A stretch of DNA of 64,000 nt from Marinobacter halodurans (lineage in GTDB: Bacteria; Pseudomonadota; Gammaproteobacteria; Pseudomonadales; Oleiphilaceae): NCBI RefSeq assembly GCF_004327985.1, contig NZ_SJDL01000017.1, positions 32,297 to 96,296 on the forward strand, given 5' to 3'. Shown in pieces: positions 17,111 through 26,386 of this stretch. Position 1 is the stretch's first letter. Each line of letters starts with the position of its first letter. Made by a program: the position numbers and the translations under genes. The notes under the pieces were generated by a model. That model was not told the DNA's origin, searched no databases, and saw only the letters and a list, made by a program, of their open reading frames with translations.

Positions 17111-17377
17111 GGGGAGACGCCGTGCGCACTGGGGTAGCGGCAATACCCGATGCGGGCAACGCCTCAGAGGGTTTCTGGAATTCCGACGACCTCTTCAACA
17201 TGATGAACTATTATTAATGGTGAGTGAGAACCCAGGGACGGCCACCCATTTTCCGGCACAGGCCAGACGGGAGGTTGGCCTGGCGTCCCCAGACCAGGGA
17301 GCCGCGCATGCTCGCGAATCGCACTGAGAGTCAAAGGCGACCCCGCGGTATCCGGCGGCTCCCCGGAGGTTTCTGGT
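17111..17377. other. Spacer region before the solute-binding protein gene
   Basis: The part of this intergenic gap after the terminator holds no recognisable gene. A short AT-rich patch around 17200-17222 may hold the promoter of the next gene. GGAGG at 17365-17369 is the ribosome-binding site for its TTG start. Confidence 0.45.
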
Positions 17378-18178
17378 TTGAGTGCGTTTCCCTGTCGCAT
17401 TCTGGCTTGCGTGTTTTTTTTGCAAATCGCCCTCTGCGGGGCCGCCAGGGCTGAGCCGGTCGATCACACCGCGGAAGGCCCGGTTCTCGTGGCGGCGCTG
17501 GCCGAAGTGGATTACCCGCCTTTCTACTACACCCGGGAAGGTCACCTGACCGGTATTTCCGTCGATGTGATCAACTACCTGGCGGACAAACTGAACCTGC
17601 GCATCGTCTACCAGCGCTTGTCCTGGCCGCGGGTCCTGCAATCCCTGGAGCGTGGCCATGTCGACCTGGTGACCACCTTCTACTACACACCGGAACGGGC
17701 CCGGGATGTGATCTACGTTCAGGAGCCCCACGCCACGGAAGTCAACGCCTTTTTCACGCGTATGGATTCCAAGCTGACGTTCGACGGCGACCTCCATGAG
17801 CTGGAAGGACACATGATCGGGGTTATCCGCGGCTATACCTATGGCCTGGCCTTCGACGATGCGGATTTCCTGCACAAGGATCCCGTGCTGGATGAACGGA
17901 CGCTGGTGCGGATGGTGGTGGGAGGGCGTTTTAACGTCGCCATAGGCAACCCCTTTGCCATCCGGCTCGAGGCCAGGCGCCAGGGTGTTGAGGACCAGAT
18001 TCGCCTTATTGATCCACCGGTGGATCTCAGTCCGATCTACATGGCCATCAGCCGCCAATACCCGGATGCCAGGGCGCTGGCCGATGCCTTCACGGACACC
18101 ATACGCAGGCTGAAGGCTTCCCCCTACTATGACGAGCTGCTCAGGCGCTATGACCTGGATGAACGGGCAGAGGAGTGA
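17378..18178 (+). CDS. Periplasmic solute-binding protein, family 3 (orphan)
   Basis: A 266-residue protein with a signal peptide (cut after ARA near residue 25) and a single SBP_bac_3 domain, recognised by the YPPFYY segment, GISVDVINYLADKL, and LERGHVDLVTTFYYTPER. No permease or ATPase gene is near, so it may be a sensory or chemoreceptor binding protein and not part of a transporter. The start is TTG with GGAGG 8 nt upstream; no ATG is available before the signal sequence. An eight-T run inside the signal-peptide codons is a potential slippage site. Confidence 0.85.
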   Translation: MSAFPCRILACVFFLQIALCGAARAEPVDHTAEGPVLVAALAEVDYPPFYYTREGHLTGISVDVINYLADKLNLRIVYQRLSWPRVLQSLERGHVDLVTTFYYTPERARDVIYVQEPHATEVNAFFTRMDSKLTFDGDLHELEGHMIGVIRGYTYGLAFDDADFLHKDPVLDERTLVRMVVGGRFNVAIGNPFAIRLEARRQGVEDQIRLIDPPVDLSPIYMAISRQYPDARALADAFTDTIRRLKASPYYDELLRRYDLDERAEE

Positions 18179-18397
18179 TGCCGGCACCCATGAGCGTGCC
18201 GGCACCGTTCAGGGTCAGTCGACGCGGGCAGCGGTCCTGTTCGGCCATGGGAAACTCCTCGGGAGCGGGAGGAATTTAACGCGCCAGATAATGGTCTGCC
18301 AAATAGAGGTACCGCGAAACTCTCAACCCTTGGCGACGGCAGCCCGTGTCTCTAAAGTGGAAGCATCGAAAGAGAGTGCTGTAAACGTTTCAGGAGT

Positions 18398-18554
18398 GTA
18401 GGTTGGGCTGACGCAGGAAGCCCAACAATAAGGGGGCACCGGACGTCTCCGTTATCGCATATAGGATTGGACCATGAATTCTCAAAAACCGGCTGGTTAG
18501 AGAAGATTGGCCGCAAACCCTGTGTGTTGGGCTTCCTGCGTCAGCCCAAACTAC
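18398..18554. repeat. REPIN-like element, copy 1 (30-bp inverted arms)
   Basis: Two 30-nt arms in inverted orientation (18398-18427 and 18525-18554) match at 29 of 30 positions and flank about 97 bp of unrelated sequence. Each arm is itself a hairpin (GTTGGGCT ... AGCCCAAC). The same arm sequence occurs at 33557-33586 and 33700-33725. This layout is that of REPINs, paired REP sequences mobilised by a RAYT transposase. No RAYT gene is in the window. The element accounts for much of the gap 18179-18594; the rest holds no visible gene. Confidence 0.75.
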
Positions 18555-18594
18555 GCGTCGCTCGCAACGTCCTCGAATGTATTGGAGCTCATCT

Positions 18595-19485
18595 ATGACC
18601 ACCGACCCTGCCCTCGAAGTCAATGAACTCTCCCGGCAGGCGGGCGAGCAGCTGTCGGCTTTTATCCAGCATCATCCCAATCTGTTGATCCTCACCGGTG
18701 CCGGCGTCAGCACCGATTCGGGCATTCCCGACTACCGTGACGGGAAGGGCGCCTGGAAACGCAAGCAGCCGGTTCAGCACCAGTCGTTCATGACGCAGGA
18801 TGAGGTGCGCCGGCGCTACTGGGGACGTAGCCTGATCGGCTGGCCGGTGATCCGTAACGCCCGGCCCAACCCGGCCCACTTCCTGGTGGCCGAGTTTGAA
18901 CGGCGGGCCCACACCCGCCTGGTGGTCACCCAGAACGTGGATCGCCTGCACCAGCGGGCCGGCAGCCGGTCGGTGCTCGACCTGCATGGCCGGGCCGACG
19001 AGGTCATCTGCATGGACTGCGGGTATCGCTGCAACCGGGACGAGGTGCACGAGCGCTGCAGCGACATGAACCCGGACTATCGGCATTTCACGGCAACGAC
19101 CGCGCCGGACGGGGATGCCGACCTGGAGGTGGATTTCAGCGACTTCCGGGTCGCCGATTGCCCCCGCTGCGGCGGTATCCTGAAGCCGGACGTGGTGTTT
19201 TTCGGGGACTTCGTGCCCAAGCAGCGGGTGACACAGGCTTTGGATGTGTTGCGCGAGAGTGATGGCCTGCTGGTGATTGGCTCATCGCTGATGGTGTATT
19301 CCGGGTTCCGCTTTTGCCGCTATGCCCGGGAGTGGGGCAAGCCCATGGCGACGCTGAACCTGGGGCGCACCCGGGCGGATGATATCTCGACCCTCAAGCT
19401 CGACGCCCGGATTGGCGAGACGCTCCAGGCTGCGCTGGCGCACCTGCCCGTTCCCGCTTACGGGCCCGGCACCGGATCGAAATAG
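18595..19485 (+). CDS. SIR2-family NAD-dependent protein deacylase (sirtuin)
   Basis: A 296-residue sirtuin that removes acyl groups from lysines using NAD. Seen are GAGVS (35-39) and GIPDYR of the NAD site, TQNVD (112-116), the catalytic H131 in LDLHG, and four zinc cysteines C139, C142, C189 and C192. The sequence resembles class II (SIRT4-like) enzymes more than E. coli CobB. ATG 18595 is used because GGAG lies 9 nt upstream; another in-frame ATG is 18 nt earlier. The last 28 bp overlap the convergent RsbW-like gene. Confidence 0.94.
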   Translation: MTTDPALEVNELSRQAGEQLSAFIQHHPNLLILTGAGVSTDSGIPDYRDGKGAWKRKQPVQHQSFMTQDEVRRRYWGRSLIGWPVIRNARPNPAHFLVAEFERRAHTRLVVTQNVDRLHQRAGSRSVLDLHGRADEVICMDCGYRCNRDEVHERCSDMNPDYRHFTATTAPDGDADLEVDFSDFRVADCPRCGGILKPDVVFFGDFVPKQRVTQALDVLRESDGLLVIGSSLMVYSGFRFCRYAREWGKPMATLNLGRTRADDISTLKLDARIGETLQAALAHLPVPAYGPGTGSK

Positions 19486-19874
19486 CGGGTCAGCTCCAGG
19501 ATATTGTGCTCCTTCGTACGTCGGTAACGTTGCTCATCGGTTAACTGGCGGACGAGCGGCGATCCGGTGCGGGCGGATGGGGCGCCGCATTTCGGGTAAG
19601 CATCCGTTAACGGGTCGAAAGGGCGGCCATCGTCGATGAACCGGAGCTGTACCCGGCCTGGATCGAGCTCCAGTTCAAGGTGCAGGTGAAGGGTTTGATG
19701 CCGGGTCTTCCCGACGTGGAAGATATCCACCGCCACGCACCCCAGCACCTCCTTCAGATCAGCCGCTGCCGCTTCCGGTGCGCCCGCTTCGGCGAAGTGA
19801 CCGCCCAGCCAGCGCAGCGCATGGGGCAGGTCCGTAGCGTCCATCAGTTGCAGACTGAGGGTTGTGGTCGTCAT
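19458..19874 (-). CDS. RsbW-like HATPase protein with degenerate N-box
   Basis: A 138-residue protein resembling anti-sigma-factor or SpoIIAB-type GHKL ATPases. The G1 box is visible as DDGRPFDP (about residues 81-88). The N-box, normally E-x-x-x-N-x-x-x-H/A, reads EVLGCVAVD, so the magnesium-binding Asn is replaced by Cys. ATP binding is therefore doubtful, and a kinase role in a partner-switch is unlikely. Its 3' end overlaps the sirtuin gene by 28 bp in convergent orientation. No STAS or PP2C partner is in the window. Confidence 0.68.
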   Translation of the reverse strand: MTTTTLSLQLMDATDLPHALRWLGGHFAEAGAPEAAAADLKEVLGCVAVDIFHVGKTRHQTLHLHLELELDPGRVQLRFIDDGRPFDPLTDAYPKCGAPSARTGSPLVRQLTDEQRYRRTKEHNILELTRYFDPVPGP

Positions 19875-19990
19875 GAGTCGCTGCCTGTCCGTGCAGTGAG
19901 CCGGTTATCAACGTCTTCCTTTGGGGCATGCGGCAGATGTCTGTTTCCCACCAGTGTAGAGGATGTCCGCCAAACCGGCAGGTAGCCTTC

Positions 19991-20968
19991 CTAATCCAGG
20001 GCCAGGCGGACGATAAAGATACTGCGGGGCTGTTTGATGTGGGTGGTGAAGATCACCAGCCGGCGGATTTCGTCCATATCCATGGTGCGGCTCTTGGGTG
20101 CGTTCCTGATGTCGGACATCGGTATCTGGAAACGGTTCAGGCCGGGTTTGACATGCAGTCGCCGGTTGAAGCGGTCGCTGTAGACGCCATGGCCGCGGTC
20201 ATGGACGATGTCGTTGACCCGGATGGTCATATCCAGCGGCGTGTCGTCCGGGTTGAACAGGACCACTTCCAGCGAGTCGTAACCGCGCCAGTCTTCCGGC
20301 AGGTTGTCCAGTGAGGCGCCCGAATAGAGGTTGATACCCAGCAGGTCCATGCGCAGGCTGTGGTGGAAGCCATCCACATCGCTGGCGTGCTCCTGGGTCC
20401 GGTGGACGCGGCCCCGCCAGTAATGCAGCGGGTGGGGATCGTCGAAGTTGTACAGCGTCGGTAACTGGTTGGCGATCCGATACTGCTGTTCCGCCACCGC
20501 GGCGACGGTCTGGAGTTCCAGCAGCAGCAACACCGCCGCCGTCAGGCGCAGTGTCCAGTTGAGGACCCGGCGCCAGCGGATCGCCGGTGGACGATAGCCC
20601 CAGGCCAGTACCAGCCAGGTACCGATCAGGTTGCGGAAGATGTCGTGCCAGTCGCTATCCCGTCCGACGTTGCCCTGGATCAGCTCAATAATGACGCCCA
20701 CTCCGGTGACGAACGCCGTGCAGGCAAGCCACAGCCAGGCTCCGCTGAGCCACCGGCGCGGGCGCACGGCCAAGGTAAACAGCGTGAAGAAAAGGATATG
20801 CCCGAGATTCCAGGCCGCTTTGAACAGCGGGCCGGATGACCAGTCGGGGCCCCCCACGAAGAAAAACGGCAGGAGGATGAGTGCGGCAATGGACGCCGGC
20901 CAGTTGTATTGGGAGCGGGCTAACATGGAATGCGATCGTACTGTAAAGCGAGGCATGCTGTCCCGCAT
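19991..20968 (-). CDS. VanZ-family membrane protein
   Basis: A protein of about 325 residues. Four membrane helices form the VanZ-like region in the N-terminal half (ILLPFFFVGGP, LGHILFFTLFTLA, ACTAFVTGVGVIIELIQG and the helix after DWHDIFRNLIGTWLVLAWG); the DSDWHD-x-x-x-N-x-x-G motif is typical of VanZ. The C-terminal half is soluble and beta-rich, and may bind carbohydrate. Three ATG starts (20968, 20956, 20926) and a TTG are in frame and none has a clear ribosome-binding site, so the start is arbitrary among them. Role unknown. Confidence 0.8.
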   Translation of the reverse strand: MRDSMPRFTVRSHSMLARSQYNWPASIAALILLPFFFVGGPDWSSGPLFKAAWNLGHILFFTLFTLAVRPRRWLSGAWLWLACTAFVTGVGVIIELIQGNVGRDSDWHDIFRNLIGTWLVLAWGYRPPAIRWRRVLNWTLRLTAAVLLLLELQTVAAVAEQQYRIANQLPTLYNFDDPHPLHYWRGRVHRTQEHASDVDGFHHSLRMDLLGINLYSGASLDNLPEDWRGYDSLEVVLFNPDDTPLDMTIRVNDIVHDRGHGVYSDRFNRRLHVKPGLNRFQIPMSDIRNAPKSRTMDMDEIRRLVIFTTHIKQPRSIFIVRLALD

Positions 20969-21347
20969 CTGACTAAACTTTAAGGCACCACGGATCAACG
21001 CCTGGGCGGTTCCCGGCGTTCAGGCGATTATCCGGGGCTCTTCGCGGCAGGATCAAGGCGTGGCCGGGCTTGATCCGGATGATTCCGTGCCGTTGCGGCG
21101 GCGCCACGTCTCCTGTAGTGGTTAGGAGGCTACCTTGTTGGTGGGGCTGTCAGCGAAACGAAACGGGGTTCGGGCAATCTAACAATCAGGCGGTCTATGC
21201 TTCGTCTGTGGTTGTCATAGACACAAGCTGGGTTAACGGTAAAAACAATCTAATTCAAAATCACAATAGCTGGAAGTTATTTTCAAGGGGGTATTCAGAC
21301 CAGTCGCCCGTTACAGAACCGGGCCACGGCAGTAGGAGCTACGCGTT
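20969..21347. other. Intergenic region between VanZ-like and cfa genes
   Basis: About 380 bp between divergent genes, with no ORF of note. The segment 21225-21290 is AT-rich and is the likely promoter area of the cfa gene. No repeat, RNA or terminator is evident. Confidence 0.5.
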
Positions 21348-22502
21348 ATGGATATGGCTACCAAGTCAAAGTCGCCGTACCTGTCCGAGAACAAGTCTGT
21401 CCATCGCCTGATGGAGGACCTGATGGCGCGGGCGGGTGTCGAGATTGGGGGAGAGCGTCCCTGGGACATGCAGTTGAAGGCACCGGGCGTCCCCGAGCGG
21501 ATTTTTGCTGGCGGCAGCCTCGGTCTCGGCGAAAGCTACATGGACGGAGAGTGGGACGTCGAACAGCTCGACGAGTTTTTCCACCGGATCATTCGCGCCC
21601 GCCTGGAAGAGAAAGTCCGTCCCTCCACCGTTCTGTGGCAAGCCATCAAGAGCCGGCTGGTCAATCGCCAGACCCAGCGCCGGGCACACCAGGTGGGCGA
21701 ACAGCACTACGACCTGGGTAACGATTTCTACGAGGCGATGCTGGATCGTCGCATGACCTACACCTGTGGCTACTGGAAAAACGCGACCACCCTTGATGAA
21801 GCCCAGGAAGCCAAGCTCGATCTCATCTGCCGCAAGCTCCAGCTGGAACCCGGTATGCGCGTCCTGGACATTGGCTGCGGGTGGGGCAGTTTCATGGCCT
21901 ATGCTGCTGAGCATTACGGGGTGGAGTGTGTCGGTGTCACCATCTCCCGGGAACAGGTGCACTGGGCCCGGGAACACTACCCCGACCTGCCGCTGGAATT
22001 CCGCATGCAGGATTACCGGGAAGTCGACGAAACGTTCGACCGGGTGGCCAGCGTCGGCATGTTCGAGCACGTTGGCGACAAGAACTACCGCACCTTCATG
22101 GAAGTGGCGCACCGCTGCCTGAAGGATGGTGGGCTGTTCCTGCTGCATACCATCGGCAAGAACGAGCGCAAACCCTATTCGGATCCCTGGATCGACCGCT
22201 ACATCTTCCCCAACGGTGAGCTGCCGTCCGTCGGCCAGATCGGCGATGCGGTGGATAACCTGTTCGTGGTGGAGGATCTGCACAACTTCGGGCCCGATTA
22301 CGACCGCACCCTGCTGGCCTGGTACGCCAATTTCGAGGCTGCCTGGCCGCAGTTTGCCGACCGACTGGGTGAGCGTTTCTACCGCATGTGGCGCTATTAC
22401 CTGCTGTCCTGTGCCGGCATTTTCCGGGCCCGGGACATCCAGCTCTGGCAGTGGGTGCTGTCCAAGGGCGGAACGGACGACGTCTTCCCCCGTTACAGTT
22501 AG
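21348..22502 (+). CDS. cfa: Cyclopropane-fatty-acyl-phospholipid synthase
   Basis: A 384-residue enzyme that adds a methylene group from S-adenosylmethionine to unsaturated membrane acyl chains. Length and order of motifs match E. coli Cfa: the N-terminal lipid-binding domain with GLGESYMDGEWD, HYDLGNDFYEAMLD, MTYTCGYW, the SAM motif VLDIGCGWG, GVTISREQ, and near the end LSCAGIFRARDIQLWQ-type residues. ATG 21348 and ATG 21354 are both possible. It sits alone between divergent neighbours, which suits its usual stationary-phase or stress control. Confidence 0.95.
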   Translation: MDMATKSKSPYLSENKSVHRLMEDLMARAGVEIGGERPWDMQLKAPGVPERIFAGGSLGLGESYMDGEWDVEQLDEFFHRIIRARLEEKVRPSTVLWQAIKSRLVNRQTQRRAHQVGEQHYDLGNDFYEAMLDRRMTYTCGYWKNATTLDEAQEAKLDLICRKLQLEPGMRVLDIGCGWGSFMAYAAEHYGVECVGVTISREQVHWAREHYPDLPLEFRMQDYREVDETFDRVASVGMFEHVGDKNYRTFMEVAHRCLKDGGLFLLHTIGKNERKPYSDPWIDRYIFPNGELPSVGQIGDAVDNLFVVEDLHNFGPDYDRTLLAWYANFEAAWPQFADRLGERFYRMWRYYLLSCAGIFRARDIQLWQWVLSKGGTDDVFPRYS

Positions 22503-22513
22503 CCAGGGGCCCC

Positions 22514-24121
22514 CTAATCGTCCAGAAGCGCCAGCAGGGGCCGATCACTGCCGTACACATCCGGACGGTAGGTGATCTGTCCGCTGGCGTCGGCTTCCGC
22601 CGTCCAGTAGGCCATCAGGATATACACCCCGTGGGGCAGGGGAACGTTATGGGATTCGCCGGAGGCCAGCGCGTTGTCGAACTCGCGTTGGCGTTCGGGA
22701 CTGGCATCCCGGAACAGCAGCCGGGTGAGCGTCATGGCTCCCTGGACCCGCACGCAGCCGGAGCTGTAGAAACGGTTGGGCGAGCTGAAGAGCCCGGCGG
22801 CCGGTGTGTCGTGGAGGTAAACGGCGTAGGGGTTGGAAAAACGGATCGCCACCCGACCCAGCGCGTTGCCGGGGCCCGGATCCTGGCGAAACGTCAGTCC
22901 CTGTGGGTGATTCCAGTCCACTTCGCTCTGTTGCCGTTCCTCGCCGGAGCGGTCAAGGATGCGGATGTTGCGGTCACGGAGGTAATCCGGGTCGCGCCGG
23001 ATGGCGGGCAGGGCGTCCTTCAGGAAAATGCTGCGGGGCATGGTCCAGTGCGGATTGACCGTGACGTGGGTGATCACTGACTTCAGCTCCGGGGTGGCCC
23101 GTTTGGGGCGCCCGACCTGGGCCTTGCCCGACCAGACCCGCTCGCCGTCTTCATAGAATTCGATCCGCGCGGCGGCGATATCGACTAACACCAGCGTTTT
23201 CTCCATGTCCCGCGACAGCCAGCGCAGCCGCTCCAGGTTGGCCCGGATCTGCTGCAGGCGTTGCTGCGGGCTGACGTTGAGCTGTTGCAGGGTTCGCCGG
23301 CCAACCTTGCCGTCGACCGCCAGACTGTGACGTTGCTGGAAGTGGCGGACGGCCAGTGACAGCCCATCATCGAAGGACCGGCTCATGACATCGGGCCGCG
23401 GGGGAAGGGGCAGGTAGCCCTGGGCCTGGAGCCGCTGGCGTACCCGTGCCACACGATCCCCGTAGTCGCCGGTTGCCAGTGTCGGTCCATCCGGTATCCC
23501 TACCCAGTGGTCCGGCAGGGTGGTTCGGGCCCGGGCATACCCCTTGCGCAGGTTCCGGTAGCGATCCGTATGGGGCCGCGCGTCGGCGAAGGCGCGATCC
23601 ATGTCATCCAGGCCGGCGATCGCCTGGTCCACCAGTGGTCCGGGATCGTCCACCGAGGACACGTTGGCCGAGCGCCAGATGGGCGGGGCCTCCTGATGGA
23701 ACGCCTTACCGTAGCGCAGATCGGACAGGGCCCGCAGATAGGCGTCGGTTGCCAGACGCCTGTCGCAGTCGGGCAGCTGTCCCCAGGTCGTCAGGTGAGC
23801 CAGCGCCTCCTGCAGTTCCGCAAGCCAGTAGTCGGAGGGTGCCAGACCATCGTCCGTGAGGGATTGCAGATGCTGGATGAGCCCCCTCAGGTGTGCCGGT
23901 TCGGACCAGGGTGACGAGTGACCGGTTTGCGTCGCGAAACGCGCCATGGCCTCCCTATGGAAGTCCGACGTGTCCGGCAGCGCCTCGCATCGATCGGGAT
24001 TAAGGCGATGTAATGCTTGGGCCTGTGCCGCAAAAAGAGCGAGGCAGAAAGCAGTTACAACGTAACCGGCCAGTGTCCATACGTTCCTGAGTGTACGAAT
24101 TTTGTGCAACTGGATTCTCAT
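22514..24121 (-). CDS. L,D-transpeptidase of the YcbB/LdtD type
   Basis: A 535-residue periplasmic enzyme that forms 3-3 peptidoglycan cross-links. It has a signal peptide (cut near AQA-LH), a scaffold domain, a PG_binding_1 domain (SLAVRHFQQRHSLAVDGKVG), and the YkuD catalytic domain with HDTPA and SSGCVRV, whose nucleophile is C456. This order matches E. coli LdtD. ATG 24121 has AAGGA upstream and starts immediately before the signal sequence; a longer in-frame extension exists. It is divergent from a second L,D-transpeptidase gene 115 bp away. Confidence 0.93.
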   Translation of the reverse strand: MRIQLHKIRTLRNVWTLAGYVVTAFCLALFAAQAQALHRLNPDRCEALPDTSDFHREAMARFATQTGHSSPWSEPAHLRGLIQHLQSLTDDGLAPSDYWLAELQEALAHLTTWGQLPDCDRRLATDAYLRALSDLRYGKAFHQEAPPIWRSANVSSVDDPGPLVDQAIAGLDDMDRAFADARPHTDRYRNLRKGYARARTTLPDHWVGIPDGPTLATGDYGDRVARVRQRLQAQGYLPLPPRPDVMSRSFDDGLSLAVRHFQQRHSLAVDGKVGRRTLQQLNVSPQQRLQQIRANLERLRWLSRDMEKTLVLVDIAAARIEFYEDGERVWSGKAQVGRPKRATPELKSVITHVTVNPHWTMPRSIFLKDALPAIRRDPDYLRDRNIRILDRSGEERQQSEVDWNHPQGLTFRQDPGPGNALGRVAIRFSNPYAVYLHDTPAAGLFSSPNRFYSSGCVRVQGAMTLTRLLFRDASPERQREFDNALASGESHNVPLPHGVYILMAYWTAEADASGQITYRPDVYGSDRPLLALLDD

Positions 24122-24236
24122 CTCAGAAATCCTTGGATAAAATGCGTCATCCTTTCGGGGCACCGCATCGCTTCAGCTCCGGAAGCCGCCACTGGCAAAG
24201 TCCATGCGGATTCGAACGCACCCGAGGGAGAGAATC

Positions 24237-24968
24237 ATGATCGACAGACGCTTGCAACGCGTTCTGGCAGTCGTTTTGGGCGTACTGTTTTCACAGCTTC
24301 TGGCACTACAAAGCCATGCAGCGGCCTTCGACAAGGCGCTGTACAACAAACTCAGCAAGGCCGCTCCCAATCTGAGCCATAAGGTGCTGCAACAGGCGCT
24401 ACAGGCTTCCGAGTGTGCCGTCAGCCACGGGATTCGCTCGCCGAAGCGTCTGGCCGTGATCGATTTCTCCCTGCCTTCCTCCGAAAAACGTCTCTGGCTG
24501 TTGGACCTGGAAACCGGGGCATTGGTTCTGCGCGGACTGGTCGCTCACGGCAAGAATTCCGGAATGACCGAGGCCACGGCGTTCTCCAACGTCGAGGGCA
24601 GCTTCCAGTCCAGCATCGGCCTGTTTCAGGCCGGTGAAACCTACCGTGGCCGGCATGGCTACGCGCTGCGCCTGGACGGTCTGGAAAAAGGCGTCAACGA
24701 CCTGGCCCGGCAACGGGCCATCGTGATCCACGGCGCGGAATACGTGGCCCAGTCCTGGGTCCAGCGCTACGGCCGCATCGGCCGCAGCCACGGCTGCCCG
24801 GCCGTGAGCAACAAGGTGATCCGCCAGGTCGTGGACAATCTCAAGGGCGGCCAGTTGGTCTTCACCTACTATCCCGACCAGGAGTGGCTGCAATCCTCCA
24901 GTTTCCTGCACTGCGGCTCCACGCGTATGGCCGGTGCCGACGACCGGGGCGACGATAGCAACATCTGA
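24237..24968 (+). CDS. Murein L,D-transpeptidase catalytic domain family protein (YkuD_2)
   Basis: A 243-residue exported protein of the shorter YkuD_2 type. A signal peptide ends near SHAAA (residue 28). The catalytic segment reads HGAEYV-x-x-SW followed by GRSHGCPAV, with nucleophile C187. Residues such as TYRGRHGYALRLDGLE are typical of this group. It probably acts on peptidoglycan stem peptides or related crosslinks. ATG 24237 is preceded by GAGGGAGAG; an upstream in-frame ATG lies 33 nt earlier. It is divergent from the LdtD-like gene. Confidence 0.9.
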   Translation: MIDRRLQRVLAVVLGVLFSQLLALQSHAAAFDKALYNKLSKAAPNLSHKVLQQALQASECAVSHGIRSPKRLAVIDFSLPSSEKRLWLLDLETGALVLRGLVAHGKNSGMTEATAFSNVEGSFQSSIGLFQAGETYRGRHGYALRLDGLEKGVNDLARQRAIVIHGAEYVAQSWVQRYGRIGRSHGCPAVSNKVIRQVVDNLKGGQLVFTYYPDQEWLQSSSFLHCGSTRMAGADDRGDDSNI

Positions 24969-25196
24969 TGGGCAAGGCGGCGGGCCGTGCCTTTGGCCCG
25001 CTCCCGACTGCGTCCGTCCTCCTAATTCCCTTTGCCCGATTTCCTGAAATCCTCCCGCCTGGATCATCGGGGCCATTTGTCGGTCTCTCCCTCAAACCAT
25101 AGTCAATACGAGCGGAGTCTGGCCATGGTTGCAGTGCCTGCCGTTCGTGGAATCCGGTCAGTTCCGGTCGTGACGCATTGAAAAGGATGGCCATGA

Positions 25197-25330
25197 ACGC
25201 GTCGGGAAGCAAAGATCGAGGAGACCGGCGAAAAGAAGATCCGGGTCCGTTGCACGCTGACGGCCGCCGGCAGGATCTGCGTCGAGAGCGATGTGCTGGC
25301 GGTGCGGGTGCCGGCTAGCTGGTTCGAGTG
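25197..25330 (+). pseudogene. Possible C-terminal remnant of an acyl-CoA thioesterase-like gene
   Basis: The frame beginning just after a TGA at 25194-25196 reads KIEETGEKKIRVR, then CTLTAAGRICVESDVLAVRV. This is the pattern of the last two strands of a hotdog-fold thioesterase, where acidic residues precede a final LAVRVP. There is no start codon or upstream domain, so it looks like a fragment of a deleted gene. The remaining parts of the 24969-25429 gap hold nothing recognisable. Confidence 0.35.
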
Positions 25331-25429
25331 CCCCGGGTTTCCTCATGCCGACTCGCGTCGCAGTTGCAATCGGGTTCCGTTAGACTTGGCCCCTGATCGA
25401 ATACAATTGCCCGTCAGAAAAGGACACCC

Positions 25430-26212
25430 ATGGCTTCGAACTCTTCATTACTTCCGGAGGTGGTCCGGATTGCCGAGGCGGCCAGCGCCAGGGTACTCGA
25501 AATTTACGAGACCGATTTTTCCGTCGATCACAAGGCCGACAAGTCGCCGATCACCGAAGCGGATATGGCCTCCCACCACATCATCGTCGAGGGCCTGCGA
25601 GCCCTGACGCCGGACATTCCCATTCTTTCGGAAGAATCCGCCAATGCCCCCTGGGACGAGCGCCGTTACTGGACGCGCTTCTGGCTGGTTGATCCAATCG
25701 ATGGGACCAAGGATTTCGTCAATCGCAGCGGTGAGTTCACCGTCAATATTGCCCTGGTCGAGCAGGGCGAGCCGGTAATGGGCGTGGTGACAGCTCCGGC
25801 GCTGGGCGAGGTTTACTGGGGCCTGAAAGGCGAGGGTGCCTGGAAGCGCGACCGGGCAGGCAAGACGCTCAGGCTCAGCGTCGTCGAACCGCCGGCCAGC
25901 AAGCGGGTGGTGGCCAGCAAGAACCACCTGAACGACGAAACCCGGACCTTCATTGAAGCGCTGGGCGAGCACTGTCTGGTCCAGGCCGGCAGCTCCCTGA
26001 AGTTCTGCCGCATCGCGGAGGGCGAAGCTGATATCTATCCCCGCCTCGGCCCGACCTGCGAATGGGATACCGGAGCAGCACAAGCCGTACTCGAAGCCGC
26101 CGGAGGCAAGGTGCGCAAGCTGGATGATTCGCCCATGGAGTATGGCAAGGAAGACGTGCTCAACCCTTACTTCGTGGCGTCCGGCAGTTGGTATGAGCCG
26201 GGCGGCGCTTGA
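25430..26212 (+). CDS. cysQ: 3'(2'),5'-bisphosphate nucleotidase CysQ
   Basis: A 260-residue inositol-monophosphatase-fold enzyme that removes the 3'-phosphate from PAP (and PAPS), recycling the by-product of sulfate assimilation. Metal-binding motifs are seen as SEES (about residue 68-71), WLVDPIDGTKDF (about 84-95) and CEWDTGAAQAVLEAAGG, shown here in pieces CEWDTGA and VLEAAGG. Length matches E. coli CysQ (246). GTCAGAAAAGGACACCC precedes the ATG with AAGGA as ribosome-binding site. The nearest genes are unrelated. Confidence 0.93.
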   Translation: MASNSSLLPEVVRIAEAASARVLEIYETDFSVDHKADKSPITEADMASHHIIVEGLRALTPDIPILSEESANAPWDERRYWTRFWLVDPIDGTKDFVNRSGEFTVNIALVEQGEPVMGVVTAPALGEVYWGLKGEGAWKRDRAGKTLRLSVVEPPASKRVVASKNHLNDETRTFIEALGEHCLVQAGSSLKFCRIAEGEADIYPRLGPTCEWDTGAAQAVLEAAGGKVRKLDDSPMEYGKEDVLNPYFVASGSWYEPGGA

Positions 26213-26386
26213 ATAGCCGGCCCGGTGAGGAATTGCCCTTCGCGGGACAGGGTAGGGGGAGACGCGGCGGGGACTCAATCCACGGATCCCACTTGCCTTG
26301 CTGTATGAATCCGTTGCCGGCCATCACCGCCGCCGGAGCGCTTTCCTGGGCGGGTATCAGACCCGCTCCTGCCACCTCTCGGTCCC

